Shown piece after piece: positions 17,819 through 26,885 of a DNA stretch of 64,000 bases. The translations under genes were made by a program, and so were the position numbers. Origin of the DNA: Marinospirillum alkaliphilum DSM 21637 (lineage in GTDB: Bacteria; Pseudomonadota; Gammaproteobacteria; Pseudomonadales; Halomonadaceae); NCBI RefSeq assembly GCF_900119735.1, contig NZ_FPJW01000006.1, positions 62,001 to 126,000 of the forward strand, read 5' to 3'. The notes under the pieces were generated by a model, which was given only the letters and a program-made list of their open reading frames with translations, ran no database searches and was not told the origin of the DNA. Numbering within the stretch: the stretch's first letter is position 1; every line of letters begins with the position of its first letter.

Positions 17819-18420
17819 TTGGACGTTTACAAGGCAAGGTGGCAGAAAAACAACCCTCCTGGGTGATAGTTGATGTGCAGGGAGTGGGTTATGAAGTGGA
17901 TTTGCCGCTGTCGGTGTTTGCCGGATTGCCAGTTCTGGATGCACCGGTGACACTGTGGATTCATCAGGTGATCCGTGAGGATGCCAATCTGTTGTATGGT
18001 TTTACGCGCCTGGAAGATCGTCAGTTGTTCCGCGAGCTGATCAAGGTCAGTGGCATCGGTCCCAAGGTGGGGTTGGCGATCATGTCGGCGATGGACAGTC
18101 GCCAGTTGTTGCGGGCGATTCAGCATGAAGACTTGCAGGCCTTGACGCGGATTCCCGGCATTGGCAAAAAAACCGCTGAGCGCCTGCTGGTGGATCTGAA
18201 AGATCGCCTGAAAAGCTGGCAGCCGCAACAGATGGCACGTCTGGAGTTGCCCACTGGTGCATTACTGCCGGATGCTGATCCACGAGCCGAAGCTGAAGCC
18301 GCGTTGGTGGCACTGGGTTACAAGCCGGTGGAGGCAACCCGTGCAATCAGTGCGGTGGAGTCCACGGATCTGGATACCCAGGGGCTGATTCGTGCTGCAC
18401 TCAAGGGGTTGGCAAGGTAA
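17815..18420 (+). CDS. ruvA: Holliday junction branch migration protein RuvA
   Basis: A 201-residue protein starting MIGRLQGKVAEKQPSWVIVD. RuvA tetramers clamp the Holliday junction and load RuvB. An N-terminal OB-fold, two helix-hairpin-helix motifs (VSGIGPKVGLAI and IPGIGKKTAERLL) and the C-terminal RuvB-binding domain are visible. Its ATG overlaps the stop of the TRIC gene, and ruvB follows after 48 bases. No convincing LexA site is seen ahead of the cluster. Confidence 0.97.
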   Translation: MIGRLQGKVAEKQPSWVIVDVQGVGYEVDLPLSVFAGLPVLDAPVTLWIHQVIREDANLLYGFTRLEDRQLFRELIKVSGIGPKVGLAIMSAMDSRQLLRAIQHEDLQALTRIPGIGKKTAERLLVDLKDRLKSWQPQQMARLELPTGALLPDADPRAEAEAALVALGYKPVEATRAISAVESTDLDTQGLIRAALKGLAR

Positions 18421-18468
18421 AGCGCTCAGTTAAAAAGGTAAAACTCTCCGTTAAACAGGAAGTGTGCA

Positions 18469-19473
18469 GTGATCGAAAATGACCGGTTAATCGCCGCCAG
18501 TGAGCAGTCACAGGACTCCAGCCAGGATCATGCCATCCGTCCCAAGCGTCTGGCTGATTACCGAGGGCAGCCGCAGGTTCGTGAGCAGATGGAGATTTTC
18601 ATCGAGGCTGCTCGCGGCCGTAAGGAAGCACTGGATCATACATTGATTTTTGGTCCACCTGGACTGGGTAAAACCACGCTGGCCAATATCATTGCCAGTG
18701 AGATGGGCGTTTCGATCAAAAGCACCTCCGGCCCGGTACTGGAGAAAGCCGGTGATCTGGCAGCCATGCTGACCAATCTGGATGAAGGTGATGTGTTGTT
18801 CATTGATGAAATCCATCGCCTGAACCCTGCCGTGGAAGAAGTGCTTTATCCCGCCATGGAAGATTACCAACTGGACATCATGATTGGTGAAGGCCCGGCG
18901 GCGCGGTCCATCAAACTGGATCTGCCACCCTTCACCCTGGTGGGTGCCACCACCCGCGCCGGGATGTTGACTGCACCGCTGCGGGATCGTTTTGGTATTG
19001 TGCAGCGCCTGGAGTTTTATTCCATTGCTGATCTGACCTGGATCGTATCCCGTTCTGCCGGGTTGTTGGATATTCCGATGGAGCCGGGTGGTGCTGAAGA
19101 AATTGCCCGGCGTTCACGCGGCACTCCCCGCATTGCCAATCGCCTGCTGCGTCGGGTGCGAGACTTTGCTGAAGTGAAATCCGATGGTTGCATTACCCGT
19201 GAGCTGGCGGATATGGCGCTGAACCTGCTGAATGTGGATACCCATGGCCTGGATCATATGGATCGCCGTTTATTACTGGCCATGATGGAAAAATTTGCTG
19301 GTGGACCGGTGGGGGTGGACAGCCTGTCAGCAGCCATTTCAGAGGCCCGTGACACCATTGAGGAAGTGCTGGAACCCTACCTGATTCAGCAGGGTTTTAT
19401 GATGCGTACTGCACGTGGGCGTCAGGTTACGGAACTTGCATGGCAACATTTTGGTCTTAGACAGCCGGAATGA
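18469..19473 (+). CDS. ruvB: Holliday junction branch migration helicase RuvB
   Basis: A 334-residue AAA+ motor that pulls DNA through the RuvA-bound junction. Walker A is GPPGLGKTT (near residue 62), Walker B is LFIDEIH, sensor 1 lies in LVGATTRAG, and the C-terminal winged helix ends with the usual [10 protein letters not shown]. Translation starts at GTG after aggaag. It is followed by ybgC 13 bases downstream, so ybgC and perhaps tol transcription may begin here. Confidence 0.98.
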   Translation: MIENDRLIAASEQSQDSSQDHAIRPKRLADYRGQPQVREQMEIFIEAARGRKEALDHTLIFGPPGLGKTTLANIIASEMGVSIKSTSGPVLEKAGDLAAMLTNLDEGDVLFIDEIHRLNPAVEEVLYPAMEDYQLDIMIGEGPAARSIKLDLPPFTLVGATTRAGMLTAPLRDRFGIVQRLEFYSIADLTWIVSRSAGLLDIPMEPGGAEEIARRSRGTPRIANRLLRRVRDFAEVKSDGCITRELADMALNLLNVDTHGLDHMDRRLLLAMMEKFAGGPVGVDSLSAAISEARDTIEEVLEPYLIQQGFMMRTARGRQVTELAWQHFGLRQPE

Positions 19474-19486
19474 GTAGAGAGGTGAT

Positions 19487-19885
19487 GTGATGAGTGAGTT
19501 CACCTTGCCGGTGAGGGTGTATTACGAGGATACCGATGCCGGTGGTATCGTTTATTACGTCAATTACCTGAAGTTCATGGAGCGTGGTCGTACCGAATGG
19601 CTGCGTTCACTGGGCTTTGATCAGTCGCTGTTACCGGTGCTGTTTGTGGTGCGGGGCACGGAAGTCCGTTACGAAGCGCCAGCACGTCTGGATGACCTGT
19701 TGCAGGTGCAGGTGGCGTTAAAAGAGCGCCGGGGTGCTCGCCTGATGTTTGCGCAGCAGGTAGTGCGAGAAGATGGTTTGTTATTGTGTCAGGCGCAGGT
19801 GGAAGTGGCCTGTGTGGATCGCGACAGCTTGCGGCCCTGCCGTTTGCCTGACACACTGGTGCAGCGCCTTCCTTTGCTGAGCTGA
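19487..19885 (+). CDS. ybgC: Acyl-CoA thioesterase YbgC (hotdog fold)
   Basis: A hotdog-fold acyl-CoA thioesterase that typically opens tol-pal clusters and has been linked to phospholipid metabolism. The signature [20 protein letters not shown], with the catalytic Asp, is intact. Either GTG at 19487 or the adjacent ATG at 19490 may be the start; agaggtg precedes both. Length (131-132 residues) is normal. tolQ follows after 59 bases. Confidence 0.95.
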   Translation: MMSEFTLPVRVYYEDTDAGGIVYYVNYLKFMERGRTEWLRSLGFDQSLLPVLFVVRGTEVRYEAPARLDDLLQVQVALKERRGARLMFAQQVVREDGLLLCQAQVEVACVDRDSLRPCRLPDTLVQRLPLLS

Positions 19886-19944
19886 TGGATGCAGGGCAGG
19901 GCTTGCGAGTGGTTTGATCATGATAAGACGTTCAAGGAGTTCCG

Positions 19945-20619
19945 GTGCAAGAGCTTACCTTCTGGAAAATGGTGTTTGAAGCCAGTTTCTTTATCCAGTT
20001 TCTGATGTTGTGTCTGTTGGCCGGTTCGGTCATTTCCTGGGTGAGTATCTTTCAGCGCTGGCAGGTGTTTCGTCAGGCACAGCAAGCTCATGAAGAGTTC
20101 CGTGAACGTTTCTGGTCCGGTATCGAACTGAATGAGTTGTTCCGTAACACGGACCCTCATGAAGTGACCGGTGCAGAGCGTATTGTTTTTTCCGGTTTTA
20201 AAACCTTCAATCGCATTCGTCAGAAAACCACTGATGCCCAGCCAATTCTGGAAGGTGTTGAGCGCTCCATGCGCATTGCCATTGCCGAAGAGCAGGACCG
20301 CCTGCACTCCAGCCTGCCGTTGCTGGCCACCATCGGTTCGGTCAGCCCACACATTGGCCTGTTCGGTACCGTATGGGGCATCATGGAAGCTTTCAAAAGC
20401 CTGGCCGGTGTGCAGCAGGCCACCTTTGCCGTCGTGGCACCTGGTATGGCGGAGGCTTTGATGACTACTGCCATGGGTCTGTTTGTGGCGATTCCTGCGG
20501 TGATTGCCTACAACCGTTATGTGGCTTCCAGCGAAAGCCTGCTGAACCACTATGAAAACTTTGCCGATGAGTTTTCCGGCATCCTGCATCGTAGCCTGAT
20601 TGCCAAGAAAGTGGATTGA
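19945..20619 (+). CDS. tolQ: Tol-Pal system proton-channel subunit TolQ
   Basis: A 224-residue inner-membrane protein homologous to ExbB/MotA. With TolR it forms the proton-driven motor that energises TolA and supports outer-membrane invagination at division. Three helices are visible (about 13-33, 128-150 and 162-184). The VSPHIGLFGTVWGIM segment and GMAEALMTTAMGLFVAIPAV are characteristic. It starts at GTG after aaggag (19934-19939). Confidence 0.97.
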   Translation: MQELTFWKMVFEASFFIQFLMLCLLAGSVISWVSIFQRWQVFRQAQQAHEEFRERFWSGIELNELFRNTDPHEVTGAERIVFSGFKTFNRIRQKTTDAQPILEGVERSMRIAIAEEQDRLHSSLPLLATIGSVSPHIGLFGTVWGIMEAFKSLAGVQQATFAVVAPGMAEALMTTAMGLFVAIPAVIAYNRYVASSESLLNHYENFADEFSGILHRSLIAKKVD

Positions 20620-20628
20620 GGCCAGGTC

Positions 20629-21072
20629 ATGCCAAAACAAAGGTTTCGCCGCAGCCATCCCAAACCACCCATTTCTGAAGTCAACGTCTTGCCATACATT
20701 GACGTGATGCTGGTGTTGCTGGTCATTTTCATGGTCACTGCACCGATCCTGACCCAGGGCGTGGATGTTGAGTTGCCGGAAGTCACCTCTGAACCCATCA
20801 AGGTTGAGCAGGATCGTGAGCCGCTGGTGGTTTCACTGGATGCGGATGGCCGTTATTACATGGAACTGGGTGCTGATTCACGAGAGCCGCTGGATCTGGA
20901 TACAGTGATCACCCGTGTGGCGCAGTTGAAACGCCAGAACCCGGATCTGCCGGTATTGGTTCGGGGCGATCGCCGAGTGGCCTATGGTGAGGTGGTGGTG
21001 TTGATGAGTGCGCTGCAAGGTGCCGGTGTCACTCAGGTGGGTCTGATTTCCAGACCACCGGAAAACCGCTAG
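20629..21072 (+). CDS. tolR: Tol-Pal system protein TolR
   Basis: A 147-residue ExbD-like protein with a basic N-terminus, one membrane helix (about 19-40) carrying the conserved Asp of VLPYIDVMLVLLVIFMV, and a periplasmic domain ending in the YGEVVVLMSALQGAGV segment. It is the stator/plug partner of TolQ. The gene starts 9 bases after tolQ and ends 9 bases before tolA. Confidence 0.97.
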   Translation: MPKQRFRRSHPKPPISEVNVLPYIDVMLVLLVIFMVTAPILTQGVDVELPEVTSEPIKVEQDREPLVVSLDADGRYYMELGADSREPLDLDTVITRVAQLKRQNPDLPVLVRGDRRVAYGEVVVLMSALQGAGVTQVGLISRPPENR

Positions 21073-21081
21073 GGGTAGTCG

Positions 21082-21990
21082 GTGAGAGCAACCAACCTGC
21101 CGCTGTCGGTTATTCTGACACTGATCATTCACCTAGTGGTCTTTTTGCTGTTGTTCTGGCAGGGCAGCATCACCCGTGAGCGCAGTGTGGAGCGCCCACC
21201 CGAAATCATTCGTGCACAGATTGTGCAGGATGATCCGGCAGTGGCCCGGCGTGCTGCTGCAGAGGCTGAGCGTCAGCGTCAGGCTGCAGCCCAGCGTCAG
21301 CGTGAAGCGGAGGCTAGAAGGCGTCAGCAGGAAGCTGAGCGTCAGGCCGCAGCTCAGCGCCAGCGTGAAGAAGAGGCTCGGCGTCAGGCTGAGGCAGAGC
21401 GCCAGCGACAGGAGGCGGAACGCCAACGTCAACAAGCTGAGCGTCAGCGTCAGGAACAACAGCAGGCTGAAGCCGAGCGGCAGCGCCAGTTGCAGTTGCA
21501 ACGTCAGCGTGAGGAAGAGCAGCGGGCTCGTACTGCAGCAGAGCGTCAGCGGGCGGAAGAAGAGGCTATTCGTCGAAGGGTTGAAGAGCAGCGTCGGCAG
21601 GAAGCGGAAGCAGTGCGCGCCGAAGAAGCACGCATACGTGCTGAATCGGAGCGTGCAAGGGAAGAGGCGCGGGCTGCTCAGGCAGCCCGGGATGCAGAAG
21701 CCATTGCCAATATGGAAGGCATTATTTTTGACATGATTTCACGCTACTGGACCCGCCCGCCGGGTGTTACTCCAGAGCTGGAAACACGCATTCGAATCCG
21801 CTTGCTGGGGACTGGTGAGTTGAACGACATTCAGATTACCCGGGCCAGTGGTAATGCTGCTTTTGATCGTTCAGCGGTGCAAGCGGTGGAGCGAGCAGCA
21901 CCTTTTCCACTGTTGCGGTTGGAACCAAGGCAACGAGACAGGTTCAGAGTTATTGATCTGATTTTTACACCCGAGGATTTAGCACTGTGA
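21082..21990 (+). CDS. tolA: Tol-Pal system protein TolA
   Basis: A 302-residue energy-transducing protein with an N-terminal membrane anchor (about 9-30). A long helical region (about 55-210) is made of Arg/Gln/Glu/Ala repeats encoded by repetitive cgtcag-type codons. The C-terminal domain III (about 215-302, [19 protein letters not shown]) binds TolB/Pal. It starts at GTG. Its last four bases overlap tolB (GTGA). The repetitive DNA reflects the coiled-coil coding, not a mobile repeat. Confidence 0.96.
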   Translation: MRATNLPLSVILTLIIHLVVFLLLFWQGSITRERSVERPPEIIRAQIVQDDPAVARRAAAEAERQRQAAAQRQREAEARRRQQEAERQAAAQRQREEEARRQAEAERQRQEAERQRQQAERQRQEQQQAEAERQRQLQLQRQREEEQRARTAAERQRAEEEAIRRRVEEQRRQEAEAVRAEEARIRAESERAREEARAAQAARDAEAIANMEGIIFDMISRYWTRPPGVTPELETRIRIRLLGTGELNDIQITRASGNAAFDRSAVQAVERAAPFPLLRLEPRQRDRFRVIDLIFTPEDLAL

Positions 21991-23303
21991 TTGCTGTTCG
22001 TCGTACATTTCCCCTGCTGTTGCTACTGGTCAGCCTGCTGCTTTGGAGTTCACTGGTACAGGCCAATCTCACCATCCGGATCACCAAAGGCAGTGATCAA
22101 ACCACACCGGTGGCCATAGTACCTTTTGCCTGGAAGGGCACGGGTGGTCTGCCAGAAGATATCGCTCGAATAGTCAGTGACAACCTTGAGCGAACCGGCC
22201 TGTTTCGTGCGGTTCCCCGTGAGGACCTGATCAGCCTGCCCACTCGTGCATCAGAGGTGGTCTATCGTGACTGGCGGCTATTGCAGGTGAATTACCTGCT
22301 GGTGGGCAGCATTGAATCGCAGGGCGGGGATCGTATTGAAATCCGTTATGAGCTGTTTGATGTCATCAATCAGGAACGGATGCTGGGTGAAACGGTTTCC
22401 GGCAGAATACAGGAATTGCGTTCAAGGTCGCATTTTGTCAGTGATCGGGTGTATGAAAAACTGACTGGGCAAAGAGGAATTTTCTCAACCCGCATTGCTT
22501 ATGTGACAGCAGAACAAACGGGTAATGCCAGTTACACCTATCGCCTGCATGTCGCAGATGCGGATGGCCAGCGTTCCAGAACTATTTTGACTTCCCGCGA
22601 GCCGATCCTTTCACCGGACTGGTCGCCAGATGGCAAGCAACTGGCTTATGTGTCTTTTGAACGCGGCAGACCAGCGATTTTTGTGCAGGAAGTGGCTACC
22701 GGGCAGCGTTACCAACTGACCAATTTTCGCGGACTAAATGGTTCGCCTGCCTGGTCACCGGATGGTAAGCGTATTGCCATGACCCTATCGCGGGATGGCA
22801 GTCCGGAAATTTATATTTACCATCTTGATAACCGGCGCCTTACAAGGGTCACGCATCATTACGCGATAGATACGGAACCTTCATGGTCGCCGGATGGTAA
22901 AAGCCTTATTTTTACTTCAAGTCGCAGTGGTGGGCCACAGATCTATCGAATCGATCTGAGTAACGGTAATGAGGAGCGGATCAGCTTTGAGGGCAATTAC
23001 AATGCCCGTGCCCGCTACTCGCCGGATGGTAAAGAAATTTTTATGGTTCACAGGGATGCAGGAGGTGGACTATTCAGTATTGCAGCGCTTAATATGCAGT
23101 CAGGACGGTTGCGTACACTGACCACCTCACCTTTGGATGAGTCGCCGAGTGTGGCCCCCAATGGATCAATGGTCATTTATGCGTTAATGAGAGGTACCCG
23201 GGGTGTTCTGGGTGTTGTTTCAACCGATGGAAGGATACAATATGAACTTCCAGCGGAAAGGGGCGATGTTCGGGAACCAGCCTGGTCACCTTTTCTGAAC
23301 TGA
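21987..23303 (+). CDS. tolB: Tol-Pal system beta-propeller protein TolB
   Basis: A 438-residue periplasmic protein with a Sec signal peptide ending near VQA (about residue 26), an N-terminal alpha/beta domain and a six-bladed propeller of PD40/WD-type repeats ([16 protein letters not shown] and four similar blades). It shuttles between TolA and Pal. Translation begins at a GTG overlapping the tolA stop. The 98-base gap to pal contains an AT-rich inverted repeat (23310-23329). Confidence 0.97.
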   Translation: MIAVRRTFPLLLLLVSLLLWSSLVQANLTIRITKGSDQTTPVAIVPFAWKGTGGLPEDIARIVSDNLERTGLFRAVPREDLISLPTRASEVVYRDWRLLQVNYLLVGSIESQGGDRIEIRYELFDVINQERMLGETVSGRIQELRSRSHFVSDRVYEKLTGQRGIFSTRIAYVTAEQTGNASYTYRLHVADADGQRSRTILTSREPILSPDWSPDGKQLAYVSFERGRPAIFVQEVATGQRYQLTNFRGLNGSPAWSPDGKRIAMTLSRDGSPEIYIYHLDNRRLTRVTHHYAIDTEPSWSPDGKSLIFTSSRSGGPQIYRIDLSNGNEERISFEGNYNARARYSPDGKEIFMVHRDAGGGLFSIAALNMQSGRLRTLTTSPLDESPSVAPNGSMVIYALMRGTRGVLGVVSTDGRIQYELPAERGDVREPAWSPFLN

Positions 23304-23309
23304 ACGAAT

Positions 23310-23329
23310 TTTTAACTGCCTGGTTAAAA
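23310..23329. repeat. AT-rich inverted repeat between tolB and pal
   Basis: Arms ttttaac (23310-23316) and gttaaaa (23323-23329) flank a 6-base loop. It may attenuate transcription between tolB and the highly expressed pal, or be part of a pal promoter region. No long T-tract follows. Confidence 0.4.
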
Positions 23330-23401
23330 GTAACGCCTGAAGCAGGAAATGCAGAGGGTATTTAAAAAAGAACTATCTCAAATGGTAACGGGAGAAGACT
23401 T

Positions 23402-23935
23402 ATGGATCTGATGAAATACAGCAAGGCATTTGCACTGGCAGCCTTTTTTGCACTGGTTGCCGGTTGTGGTGGCGCAACCATGGATGACGTGAGCGAAGAT
23501 ATTGTTTCTCAGTCTGAAATTGAGCGTGCAGATGCAGCCCTGTCCGAAGGCATTGACGGTGCATCTGATGCAGCAGCTCGTGCCATTGGTGATGCTACCC
23601 TGCCAAATGTTCGTGTCATCTATTTTGATTTTGACAAGTCCAACATTCGCAGCGAGTTCTATGATGTTCTGAACCTGCACGCTGCTTACCTGATGGCTAA
23701 CCCACGTGCACGCGTAGTGTTGGAAGGCCACACTGACGAGCGCGGTACTCGTGAGTACAACATGGCCCTGGGTGAGCGTCGCGGTAACTCCGTACAGCGC
23801 TACCTGTCTCTGCAGGGTGTATCCAGCAGCCAGATGGAAGTGGTCAGCTATGGTGAAGAGCGTCCCGCAGTACGTGCCGCCCAGAGCCGTGAAGACCATG
23901 CCCAGAACCGTCGCGTTGTCTTCGTATACCGTTGA
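23402..23935 (+). CDS. pal: Peptidoglycan-associated lipoprotein Pal
   Basis: A 177-residue outer-membrane lipoprotein with lipobox LVAGC near residue 22 and a C-terminal OmpA-like domain (YFDFDKSNIRSEF, LEGHTDERGTREYN) that binds the diaminopimelate stem of peptidoglycan. It anchors the outer membrane to the wall as the end point of the Tol system. A good gggag ribosome site precedes the ATG; an internal ATG three codons on is an alternative start. Its codons look more strongly biased than those of its neighbours, fitting high expression. Confidence 0.97.
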   Translation: MDLMKYSKAFALAAFFALVAGCGGATMDDVSEDIVSQSEIERADAALSEGIDGASDAAARAIGDATLPNVRVIYFDFDKSNIRSEFYDVLNLHAAYLMANPRARVVLEGHTDERGTREYNMALGERRGNSVQRYLSLQGVSSSQMEVVSYGEERPAVRAAQSREDHAQNRRVVFVYR

Positions 23936-23953
23936 TAACCGGGGTAATCTGAC

Positions 23954-24760
23954 GTGAAGGACAAGAAACTTTCTTGCCAGGTCAGAGAAACTGAGGGGGC
24001 TCCAGTAGCCCCCCGTTTTCTTTTGGTGCTGTTGACAGGCCTTCTGTTTTTCTTTGGTACTACTGCAAGCCTTGCTGAAACGCGTAACCCCGCTGTGATT
24101 ACTGCAGAGTTGATTATGCAGATGGAGCAGTTGCAACAGGAGTTGGCAACCCTGCGTAATCGTGTTGAACAGCAAGAACGTGCATTATCACGTATGCAAG
24201 AAGAGCAGCGTAATCGTTATGTGGACCTGGATGAGCGTGCTCAGGAACATTCTCGCCGCCTGAACCAATTGGAACAAGCACGGCCTGCTGCACAACCTGC
24301 AACACCTCGTACACCTGCCCAACCTGCTACAACCAATAATCCTGCTCCAGCCTCTCAGCCTCCCGCTGCTGTATTGGGTCAGGGTGATGCTGGCAGTGAT
24401 CGTGATGCTTATGCACGAGCTTATGAGCTGGTTCCTGCCCGCCGCTTTGATGAAGCAGTAACCGCTTTCCAGAATTTCATCCGCCAGCATCCTGAGTCTC
24501 GTCTGGTGGGTAATGCCTATTATTGGATCGGCGAGATCTACATGGCTCAGAATCGCACCCAGGATGCCGAGAAGATGTTTGATGCGGTGGTGCGCCGTTA
24601 TCCAGACAGTTTCAAAATTGCTGACTCAAAATACAAGTTGGGCCTGATTTATGCCCGTTATGGTGATGAGCGCAAGGCGCGCGAAACCATGGAAGCCATT
24701 GTTCGTGACCACCCCCGTGAACCCGCTGCCGATCTGGCTCGTGCTTATCTGCAACGCTGA
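23954..24760 (+). CDS. cpoB: Cell division coordinator CpoB (YbgF)
   Basis: A periplasmic TPR protein that coordinates PBP1b and Tol activity at the septum. From the GTG at 23954 it would have 268 residues: an unusually long N-terminal extension (about 23 residues), a hydrophobic signal segment ending ASLAE (about 42), a coiled coil (about 50-95), a Pro/Ala/Gln linker and C-terminal TPR units (YARAYELVPARRFDEAVTAFQ). The extension is encoded by a terminator-like hairpin (23995-24013). The real start may therefore be a downstream TTG or GTG near 24023-24028, or the hairpin may be an attenuator inside the gene. Confidence 0.9.
   Translation: MKDKKLSCQVRETEGAPVAPRFLLVLLTGLLFFFGTTASLAETRNPAVITAELIMQMEQLQQELATLRNRVEQQERALSRMQEEQRNRYVDLDERAQEHSRRLNQLEQARPAAQPATPRTPAQPATTNNPAPASQPPAAVLGQGDAGSDRDAYARAYELVPARRFDEAVTAFQNFIRQHPESRLVGNAYYWIGEIYMAQNRTQDAEKMFDAVVRRYPDSFKIADSKYKLGLIYARYGDERKARETMEAIVRDHPREPAADLARAYLQR
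23995..24024 (+). terminator. Intrinsic-terminator-like hairpin after pal, inside the cpoB 5' region
   Basis: A 7-bp GC-rich stem (23995-24001 with 24007-24013), a 5-base loop and then a T-rich run (ttttctttt, 24016-24024). It lies 60 bases after the pal stop. It has the form of a genuine terminator, yet the cpoB frame stays open through it. It may set the pal to cpoB expression ratio by partial termination. Confidence 0.7.
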
Positions 24761-24791
24761 TAGTTGATTCAACCTCTGCCGGATTCAAACC

Positions 24792-25550
24792 ATGTTATGT
24801 CAATTTGATTATCAAGCCCCGGTCGATCTACTGGCTGGCCGTGTCATCCTTGTGACGGGTGCCGGTGATGGTATCGGTCGCGTGGCTGCAAGAACCTACG
24901 CGGCTCATGGCGCAACAGTGATATTACTGGGTCGTACCATCAGCAAGCTAGAGGCTGTTTATGATGAAATTGAAGCCTTGGGCGCACCTGAACCGGCTAT
25001 TTACCCGTTAAATCTGGAAGGTGCAGCCTGGCCAGATTACATGACCATGGCTGATAAGTTGTATGAAGCTTTCGGACGCCTGGATGGTGTGCTGCACAAT
25101 GCCGGTATCCTGGGTCGTATTACACCGGTACAATCATACAACCCGGAATTGTGGCAGCAGGTCATGCAGATCAACTTTAATGGTCCAGTGATGCTGCAGC
25201 AGGCTGTCTTGTCATTGCTGGATCAGTCTGCAGACGCCTCAGTGATCTTTACATCCTCTGGTGTTGGGCGTCAGGGGCGGGCCTTCTGGGGGGCTTATGC
25301 TGCATCCAAGGCAGCTACAGAGAATTTTGCCCAGGTGCTGTCTCAGGAGTTGGAAAATACCAGTGCTATTCGTGTGAATACCCTGAACCCAGGTGCTACC
25401 CGCACTCAGATGCGTTCCAACGCTTATCCTGCTGAAAACCCCGCAACCCTGCGTGCTCCCGAAGACATTATGGGAACCTATCTGTACCTGATGGGTGCTG
25501 ACAGCAAGGGCGTGACCGGCCAGCAGTTTAACGCCCAGCCGGATCGCTGA
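24792..25550 (+). CDS. yciK: Short-chain dehydrogenase/reductase, YciK family
   Basis: A 252-residue classical SDR with the NAD(P)-binding motif TGAGDGIG (near 22-29), HNAGILG, and the YAASKAA catalytic Tyr/Lys. The start YQAPVDLLAGRVILVTGAGDG and the C-terminus are typical of YciK, an oxidoreductase of unknown substrate. It follows cpoB by 31 bases. Its stop codon abuts exactly, with no spacer, the stop of the convergent HD-GYP gene. Confidence 0.9.
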   Translation: MLCQFDYQAPVDLLAGRVILVTGAGDGIGRVAARTYAAHGATVILLGRTISKLEAVYDEIEALGAPEPAIYPLNLEGAAWPDYMTMADKLYEAFGRLDGVLHNAGILGRITPVQSYNPELWQQVMQINFNGPVMLQQAVLSLLDQSADASVIFTSSGVGRQGRAFWGAYAASKAATENFAQVLSQELENTSAIRVNTLNPGATRTQMRSNAYPAENPATLRAPEDIMGTYLYLMGADSKGVTGQQFNAQPDR

Positions 25551-26708
25551 TCAGATTGGAAAGCCTGGATGGCCGGACATCACGCTCTTCAGTAACTTCT
25601 CGAGGCGCGGATCACTAGGATCCAGCGCTTTACGAATGTCCAGTCGTGGTGTCTGAGCCAAATCCACCAGCTCTTGTTGCTCCAGGGGTTTCAGCTCAGG
25701 GCAGGTCAGCAGTAGTACCTGTGGTTGTGTACGCTGTTCAGTATGCGTGGCATGTACTACCGCCAGAGCGCCATTGCTCAGTTCAACCAGGCAGCCGGGC
25801 GGATAGACTCCCAGGCTCTGGATGAATTTCTCCACCAGCCTTGAATCAAAGTCATGAAAACGCCAGCGATACAGCTGGCTGAGTGCCTTGGTGGGCGACA
25901 GGGCCTGTCGATAAGAGCGATCACGTGTTAATGCCTCATACACGCTAGTGATCGCAACCATACGTGCCAGAAAGCTGATGTCCCTGCCTTTCAGGCGATC
26001 TGGATAACCCTCACCATTCAGCCGCTCCTGATGATGGAGGACCACATCGAGGGTTTCATCATCAAATCCACCCTGAGCCAGCAAGTAATCATGTCCCCGT
26101 CGGGGGTACTGGCGAATCAGCTCTTTTTCTGTTTCTGTCAGAGGATCGGTTTTGGTCAGTATCTCATTCGGAACCTGCAGCAAACCAACAGGGTGCAGCA
26201 GGGCACCCATACCCAGGGGCAATAATTGATCCTGTCTCAGGCCGATGTGTTTGGCAAAAACCAGACTGAGCACTGCAACACTGACCGCCTTGGATACCAG
26301 CTCGTCCTGATGGTTACGAAGCATGGCCAGATACACCATACTTTTGCTGTCATGCAGCACAGCTTCCATCAGGTCTTCCAGTACGTTACGCATGCGCTTG
26401 TGCTGCAGTGCGTTACCCAGGCGGATATCACCCATCACCCGATCCATCTGAGTGCGTAGATTCAGATAGAGTTTACGAGCTTCCTGTGTACCATCTTGTC
26501 GCTCCGAAGGAGCCTGCAGCGAGCGATTGACATCAATATAGACGTATTTGCAGTCAGGGCAGAGTAGCAGTAAGGCCGCTTCGCTGGTGAAATAAAAGCT
26601 CTGGCTTTCAAATGCACTGTCGGGGGCATCTTGATCCAGTCTGCAGATCCACATGCCCGGTACGAGCTGATGAACCGGAATTTTTTGATAATTTGGCTTG
26701 TCGCCCAT
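25551..26708 (-). CDS. Degenerate HD-GYP domain protein with N-terminal DUF3391-like region
   Basis: A 385-residue protein with an N-terminal DUF3391-like part (about 8-70) and an HD-GYP domain (about 125-300). HD-GYP enzymes normally hydrolyse cyclic di-GMP. Here the first metal histidine is Ala141, the HD pair reads HP (172-173), and the late Asp before VYEAL is Ser. H206, HH (225-226) and GYP (234-236) persist. Loss of several metal ligands predicts no phosphodiesterase activity; it may be a c-di-GMP effector or protein-interaction module. It appears monocistronic. Confidence 0.88.
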   Translation of the reverse strand: MGDKPNYQKIPVHQLVPGMWICRLDQDAPDSAFESQSFYFTSEAALLLLCPDCKYVYIDVNRSLQAPSERQDGTQEARKLYLNLRTQMDRVMGDIRLGNALQHKRMRNVLEDLMEAVLHDSKSMVYLAMLRNHQDELVSKAVSVAVLSLVFAKHIGLRQDQLLPLGMGALLHPVGLLQVPNEILTKTDPLTETEKELIRQYPRRGHDYLLAQGGFDDETLDVVLHHQERLNGEGYPDRLKGRDISFLARMVAITSVYEALTRDRSYRQALSPTKALSQLYRWRFHDFDSRLVEKFIQSLGVYPPGCLVELSNGALAVVHATHTEQRTQPQVLLLTCPELKPLEQQELVDLAQTPRLDIRKALDPSDPRLEKLLKSVMSGHPGFPI

Positions 26709-26885
26709 CCTGGTATTTATACCCTGAGAGTTGCTTTTGCTAAGTGTTAAGTAGGATTTGAATTATATTTTAACACAGGGCGACAGGGATGAAACGGATT
26801 ATGCAAGTTAAAGGCCAGAGATGCGCTCTGACCAGATGAATGAAACTTGAACCTAAGTATTTGAGTTGGAGCTGAAGAAAAGGAG

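Noticed and set aside
21133-21736. Repetitive cgtcag-rich DNA and alternative frames in tolA
   Set aside because: The repetition is explained by the TolA coiled coil; the other frames give low-complexity leucine- or serine-rich peptides.
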